Origin: CAWKPF01 sp963851415
GTDB taxonomy: Bacteria > Acidobacteriota > Thermoanaerobaculia > Multivoradales > Multivoraceae
DNA: 64,000 nt
Assembly: GCA_963851415.1 (NCBI GenBank)
Contig: CAWKPF010000003.1
Location: 744,001-808,000 of the forward strand
Direction of reading: 5' to 3'
Part shown: one piece after another, positions 59,968 through 64,000 of the stretch
How positions within the stretch are numbered: the stretch's first letter is position 1
Layout: each line of letters starts with the position of its first letter
Notes under the pieces: model-generated
The model's database searches: none
Seen by the model: the letters and a program-made list of their open reading frames with translations, nothing else
Told to the model about the DNA's origin: nothing
Translations under genes and position numbers: made by a program

Positions 59968-60629
59968 GGACCTCGCTCGTCAGCAGAGTTGAACTGGAAA
60001 CAAGAAGACAGAATCTCGACTTCGCGGGCCTTCGAACGGATCACGAGGCCAGAGTGCGCCAACGGCTGCCCAACGAGAGGCCAGGGAGTCCAGATCGGGC
60101 ACCTCGCGATCAGAATTCGCCGCCGGGCGCACCTGGAAATCAATACTTAGGCAGGGGAGCGCGCTACCGAGTTCGTTGGTGCCGCAACTCACTTCGACGC
60201 TTCGACGGGCGGGCCACCCGAGACCCTCTCACTAAGTTACCCTGTGCCCTTCTGTCGCCTTTTGCCGAACAGCCCTGCACCCTTTGCCCCCCTTTGCCCC
60301 TGCCCTGTCGCCTTTTGCCGAACAGCCCTGCACCCTTTGCCCACCCTTTGCCGCCCCCCCAACTCACTTCGACGCTTCGACGGGCGGGCCACCCGAGACC
60401 CTCTCACAAAGTTACCCTGTGCCCTTCTGTCGCCTTTTGCCGAACAGCCCTGCACCCTTTGCCCACCCTTTGCCACTTTGCCCGCAGCCGAACAGCCCTG
60501 CACCCTTTGCCACTTTGCCCGCCCCCCCCTGCACCCTTTGCCGCCCCCCCTTTGCCGCAGCCGAACAGCCCTGCACCCTTTGCCACTTTGCCCGCCCTGC
60601 CCCCTTTGCCCCCGAATGGAGGGTTGTCC
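59968..60629. repeat. repeat cluster between transposase and V-ATPase genes
   Basis: A ~105-bp block (starting AACTCACTTCGACGCTTCGA, ending ...CCCTGCACCCTTTGCCC) occurs at 60186-60290 and 60361-60465 with one or two differences. Inside and after it, GCCGAACAGCCCTGCACCCT occurs five times (60264, 60317, 60439, 60487, 60560), separated by CTTTGCC-rich filler to 60610. The plus strand is strikingly pyrimidine-rich. 59968-60185 is plain sequence with no convincing ORF. The cluster reaches to within 20 bases of the atpD stop. Confidence 0.85.
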
Positions 60630-61295
60630 CTAGCCGCGGGGCGATCTCGATCGACACCCGTCCGAGCCGTGCTGTCGCTTGCTGCGTAGATGACGCAGAC
60701 GCAGGTGGTCCTCGCGCTCGCGCTCTTCCAGGGTCTCACTCACGCCTCGCAGCTGACGGTCGAGCTCGGGCGACACCCGTTGGCGTAGGGTGTTGACCTG
60801 ACGGCGAGTCCGCTCGAGGGCGCGCGCGAGGCGGCGTAGCCGCAGGTCCTGCGACAGCCCTTCGAGCAGCAGCTCGGTGAGCTCTTCGAACGCGCGTGCG
60901 GCCGGAAAGGTCGAAGCGTCGACGCTCGACGGCGCGATCGCCCTCGCCTCGAGCGAGCTTCGCAGAGCGGGCGGCTCGGACAGCTGAGTTACGCTGACGC
61001 CCCACAGCGTGCGTTCTTCGAGCTCGATGCCGATCTCGCGCGTCGGCCAGCCCAGGGCCCGCAGCTCGGCACGACCATGGAGGGGAAGCGCGGCAAGCAG
61101 ACTCTCCCATGCCTCGGCTGCCTTCTTCTCGGCGCGCTCCCGATGCTCGATCGTCGGTCGGGCTTCGCGGAACAACTCGGCGATCAGAGCCTCACGCTTG
61201 TGCTCGAGTAGGTCGATGCCACGCTCTACCTTGGAGCGCCGTCGACGCAGGCGGTGGAGCTCCGAGCGAGTCGCGGCCGCTGGCCGGGTGCTCAC
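60630..61295 (-). CDS. atpD: V/A-type ATP synthase subunit D
   Basis: A 221-residue central-stalk subunit of a V/A-type rotary ATPase. The N-terminus 'ATRSELHRLRRRRSKVERGI' and 'LLEHKREALIAELF' is the usual start of subunit D. The C-terminal helix 'LARALERTRRQVNTLRQRVS' is the paired long coil that enters the A3B3 head. The ATG overlaps the stop of subunit B (ATGA at 61292-61295). The last ~20 residues (RSKRQHGSDGCRSRSPRG) look non-conserved and approach the repeat cluster, which may have altered the natural C-terminus. Confidence 0.9.
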   Translation of the reverse strand: MSTRPAAATRSELHRLRRRRSKVERGIDLLEHKREALIAELFREARPTIEHRERAEKKAAEAWESLLAALPLHGRAELRALGWPTREIGIELEERTLWGVSVTQLSEPPALRSSLEARAIAPSSVDASTFPAARAFEELTELLLEGLSQDLRLRRLARALERTRRQVNTLRQRVSPELDRQLRGVSETLEEREREDHLRLRHLRSKRQHGSDGCRSRSPRG

Positions 61296-62716
61296 GGTGC
61301 GATCTCCCGGGTCTCCGAGGTCGACTCCCTCGTCGCGGTGGAACGAGACCGGTCCCTGTGGGCCGCTCGATGTTCCTCTCGGATCTTGACCAGATCCTCC
61401 TCCGGCATGGTCTCGAGGAGCCGCCAGCCGAGCTCGACTGTCTCCTCCAGCGACCGGCGGGTCTTGCCCTGATCGAGGAACTCGACTTCGAAGCGCTCTG
61501 CAAACCCCAGTGCTCGCCGATCGGAATCGGTGAGACCGCTTTCGCCTACGATCGCCGCCATCTCGCGTGCCGTTCGACCGCGAGCGTAGAGGGCATAGAG
61601 CTGATCGGACCAGGCGCGGTGCTCCGCGACCGTGGCGGCTGCGCCGATACCGGCGTTCATCAGGCGCGACAGCGAGGGCAACACGTCGACCGGCGGAAAG
61701 ATCCCCTGGCGATGAAGATCCCGGCCGAGCACGATCTGTCCCTCGGTGATGTAGCCCGTGAGGTCGGGAATGGGGTGGGTGATGTCGTCGTCCGGCATGG
61801 TCAAGATCGGGATCTGGGTGATCGAGCCCGGGCGGTTCGCGATCAGGCCGGCGCGCTCGAACAGGGTGGCCAGGTCGGTGTAGAGGTAGCCGGGGTAGCC
61901 ACGCCGTCCAGGAATCTCGTCGCGCGCGGCACCGATCTCGCGCAGCGCCTCGCAGTAGTGCGTGATGTCGGCCAGCACCACGAGGACGTGCCGGCCGAGC
62001 TCGAAGGCGAGGTATTCGGCGACGGTGAGCGCTCGTCGCGGTGTGAGCAGACGCTCGATGGTCGGGTCACTGGCCCGATTGAGGAAGAGCACTCCGTGGC
62101 CGAGGGCGCCGCTGGCCTCGAAGCGACGAAGGAATTCCTCGGTCTCTCGCGCGGTGATGCCGATGGCTGCGAAAACCACCGTGAAGGGCTCGCCCCCCCG
62201 AACGCGGGCGTGCTCGACCAGGCCCGCGGCGACCTCGAGGGCGGGCAAGCCGGGACCGGAGAACACGGGCAGCTTCTGGCCGCGCACCAACGTGTTGAGT
62301 CCGTCGATCGCCGAGAACCCGGTTTCGATGAAGTCCGACGGGCTGAGTCGACGTGCCGGGTTGATCGGCGCTCCCCACAGCGGGCGCAGCGCCTCTCCAA
62401 TGGGAGGTGGAAGTCCGTCGAGGGGGAGACCGGCCCCCGAAAGGGCACGCCCGATCATCTCCTCGCCGACCGGGGTCCGGGCGATCTCTCCAGAGAGCAC
62501 GATCTCGGTGAGTGCCGGGGCAAGTCCTATGCTCTCCTCGAGCAGCTGGATCACCGTCAGTTGCTCACTGGCGTCGATCACCTGCCCCTGACGCACGGGC
62601 TGCCCTTCGCCGTGCAGGGTCACGAGCTCGCCGTAGCGTACGCCAGGCGTGTGCTCGAGATAGACGAGGGGGCCCATGGCGGCCCGAGCGCCCCGGTAGC
62701 GTCGGAGGGGTTTCAT
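61292..62716 (-). CDS. atpB: V/A-type ATP synthase subunit B
   Basis: A 474-residue non-catalytic nucleotide-binding subunit. Recognisable segments: 'VRYGELVTLHGEGQPVRQGQ', 'LSPSDFIETGFSAIDGLNTL', 'GQKLPVFSGPGLPALEVAAG', 'ITHYCEALREIGAARDEIPG', 'RRGYPGYLYTDLATLFERAG', 'IPILTMPDDDITHPIPDLTG' and 'YITEGQIVLGRDLH'. There is no P-loop, as expected for B. It overlaps subunit A upstream (ATGA at 62713-62716) and D downstream. The gene order A-B-D matches bacterial V-type operons such as those of Thermus. Confidence 0.95.
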   Translation of the reverse strand: MKPLRRYRGARAAMGPLVYLEHTPGVRYGELVTLHGEGQPVRQGQVIDASEQLTVIQLLEESIGLAPALTEIVLSGEIARTPVGEEMIGRALSGAGLPLDGLPPPIGEALRPLWGAPINPARRLSPSDFIETGFSAIDGLNTLVRGQKLPVFSGPGLPALEVAAGLVEHARVRGGEPFTVVFAAIGITARETEEFLRRFEASGALGHGVLFLNRASDPTIERLLTPRRALTVAEYLAFELGRHVLVVLADITHYCEALREIGAARDEIPGRRGYPGYLYTDLATLFERAGLIANRPGSITQIPILTMPDDDITHPIPDLTGYITEGQIVLGRDLHRQGIFPPVDVLPSLSRLMNAGIGAAATVAEHRAWSDQLYALYARGRTAREMAAIVGESGLTDSDRRALGFAERFEVEFLDQGKTRRSLEETVELGWRLLETMPEEDLVKIREEHRAAHRDRSRSTATRESTSETREIAP

Positions 62717-64000
62717 GCTCGAGTCTCCCGTGCCATGTGCTCCCTTGCGTCGGGGAGCAGCGCTGCGATCGCTCGGTCGGCAGCTTCGGCAACTTCCGCA
62801 AAGCTCTCCGCGGGCGCCGAACGCAGCGCGATCACAGCGCGGCGCACCGGACCGAGGTCGAGTCGCTGATAGGGCACGCCCTCCTCGATCGCCTTCGCGC
62901 CCCGACGCCAGAGCTCGATCAGCACCGAGGCCAGACGGTGGGTCTTGACGGGCGGCGAGAAGGCGTCCGCCGGATCCAAGGCACTCTGGGCCAGCAAGGT
63001 CTCGCGTGCCAGTCGAGCGACCTCGAGCTCGAGACGATCTCGATCCTCGAGGGCGTCCGCTCCCACCAGCCCGGCGATCTCGCGCAGCTCGCGATCTCGG
63101 TCGAGCAGATCGAGGATATCGCGTCGAAGCTCGGACCAGCCCTCACCGCCGCGCTCCTCGAACCATTCCGCGGTGGCATCGCAGTAGAGGCTGTAGCTCG
63201 TTTCCCAGTCGAGCGCCGGATACTGTCGCGCATGGGCCAGCTCGGAGCTCAGAGCCCACAGTCCGCCGCTCACCCGCAGCGAGGCCTGCGTCACCGGTTC
63301 GGAGAGATCGCCTCCGGGGGGCGAAACGGCACTGATGAACGTGACCGAGCCCGTGCGCTCGGGCTCGCCCAGGCAGCGCACGCGGCCCGCCCGCTCGTAG
63401 AGCTGGGCGAGTCGGTTGGCGAGGTAGGGCGGGTAGCCTTCCTCGCCTGGCATTTCACCGAGACGAGCGCCGATCTCGCGGTGGGCTTCTGCCCAACGGG
63501 AGATCGAGTCGGCCAGCACCGCGACGCGATAACCCATGTCTCGGTAGTACTCCCCGATCGTCATTCCCAGGTAGACCGACGCGTCGCGCGCCGCGACCGG
63601 CATGTTGGAGGTGTTGACCACCAAGACCGTTCGGTCGAGCAGCGGACGGTCGGTACGCGGATCGGTGAGCTCGGGAAACTCGCTCAGCACCTCGGCCATC
63701 TCGTTGCCGCGCTCGCCGCATCCGATGTAGACGATCACGTCCGCCTCGCAGTACTTGGCCAAAGCCTGCTCGATCACCGTCTTTCCGGTGCCGAACCCAC
63801 CCGGTAGTGCGACGCTGCCGCCCTCGGCGACCGGGAAGAGGAAGTCGAACACCCGCTGTCCGGTGACGAGCGGTGAACGTCCCGGGTGGCGCTCCGCAAA
63901 GGGACGGGGGATGCGGACCGGCCAGCGTTGCATCAGACGCAGCTCGGTGCCGTCGTCGAGCCGACCGACAACGTCGTCGAGCGTGACTTCGCCACCGCGC
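62713..64000 (-). CDS. atpA: V/A-type ATP synthase catalytic subunit A (C-terminal part; starts outside the window)
   Basis: The catalytic subunit. The reading frame is open to the window edge ('EVTLDDVVGRLDDGTELRLM', 'QRWPVRIPRPFAERHPGRSP'), so ~170 N-terminal residues lie beyond 64000; ATG 63933 is internal. Visible motifs: 'VTGQRVFDFLFPVAEGGSVA', the P-loop 'GGFGTGKT', 'VIYIGCGERGNEM'-like 'IVYIGCGERGNEMAEVLSEF', 'NTSNMPVAARDASVYLGMTI', 'YRDMGYRVAVLADSISRWAE' and 'GRLGEMPGEEGYPPYL'-like sequence. With B and D it forms the head and stalk that interconvert ATP and an ion gradient. Na+ or H+ specificity cannot be told from these subunits. Confidence 0.95.
   Translation of the reverse strand, partial: RGGEVTLDDVVGRLDDGTELRLMQRWPVRIPRPFAERHPGRSPLVTGQRVFDFLFPVAEGGSVALPGGFGTGKTVIEQALAKYCEADVIVYIGCGERGNEMAEVLSEFPELTDPRTDRPLLDRTVLVVNTSNMPVAARDASVYLGMTIGEYYRDMGYRVAVLADSISRWAEAHREIGARLGEMPGEEGYPPYLANRLAQLYERAGRVRCLGEPERTGSVTFISAVSPPGGDLSEPVTQASLRVSGGLWALSSELAHARQYPALDWETSYSLYCDATAEWFEERGGEGWSELRRDILDLLDRDRELREIAGLVGADALEDRDRLELEVARLARETLLAQSALDPADAFSPPVKTHRLASVLIELWRRGAKAIEEGVPYQRLDLGPVRRAVIALRSAPAESFAEVAEAADRAIAALLPDAREHMARETRA

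Noticed and set aside
60186..60610. CRISPR array
   Set aside because: Repeats are GC-rich and variable in length, separated by similar CTTTGCC filler rather than unique spacers, and no cas gene is present.

Overview
The window is high-GC chromosomal DNA whose gene content points to an Acidobacteriota bacterium, most likely a Thermoanaerobaculia-type lineage. The signs are an ADOP-type duplicated FtsX permease, TonB-dependent receptors with an N-terminal carboxypeptidase-regulatory domain, large membrane kinases with beta-propellers, SdrD_B-repeat surface proteins with a 'FSDGFESG' tail, and a V/A-type ATPase. This placement is an inference from gene content; no rRNA or tRNA gene was recognised.

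Layout. 1-13.6 kb: a TonB receptor (5' part only, minus), then two tandem paralogous kinase-STAND-WD40 genes, each with several reading-frame breaks, then a second, intact TonB receptor. 13.7-18.7 kb: a DUF222-HNH endonuclease, a PaaI-like thioesterase and an intact ADOP permease. 18.7-21.8 kb (minus): a radical SAM/SPASM enzyme translationally coupled to a 'GYPxCC' protein, then a SAM methyltransferase. A 19-residue ORF sits just upstream of the radical SAM gene, so the set looks like a small-peptide modification locus. 21.9-23.3 kb: an IS200-like (RAYT-type) transposase with its own repeats. 23.4-27.7 kb: a third, intact kinase and a secreted M28 peptidase.

28-41.9 kb is rich in stress-type genes: a BON lipoprotein and UspA pair, a small coiled-coil protein, an outer-membrane transporter-like protein, a sulfatase, a sigma-54 activator, a LigD-type polymerase domain, otsA and an otsB-GH15 fusion (trehalose metabolism), and a type I phosphodiesterase/phosphatase that lacks its middle. 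41.9-52.2 kb is a mosaic. A broken gene for a gingipain-like C25 peptidase with SdrD_B repeats (minus) abuts at least three incomplete APC permease pieces (plus), and a 2.5-kb antisense SdrD_B module separates two of the pieces. A ~250-bp direct repeat and a 62-bp duplication mark the joints.

52.3-58.4 kb holds a DUF1003 protein, a VLRF1-like protein, an outer-membrane protein, dodecin, a second small coiled-coil protein, a MarR regulator divergent from an ABC exporter that has lost its ATPase, and an SH3-domain protein. 58.6-60.6 kb is a second IS200-like transposase, in which the expected catalytic Tyr is apparently Ser, set between two arrays of repeats. 60.6-64 kb is the 3' part of a V/A-ATPase operon (A, B, D; minus).

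Reading-frame breaks are not random. Several genes over 2.4 kb are intact, while breaks cluster in the two near-identical kinases and in the permease/SdrD_B region. Either these are decaying paralogous arrays or repeats were poorly resolved in assembly; the sequence alone cannot decide.
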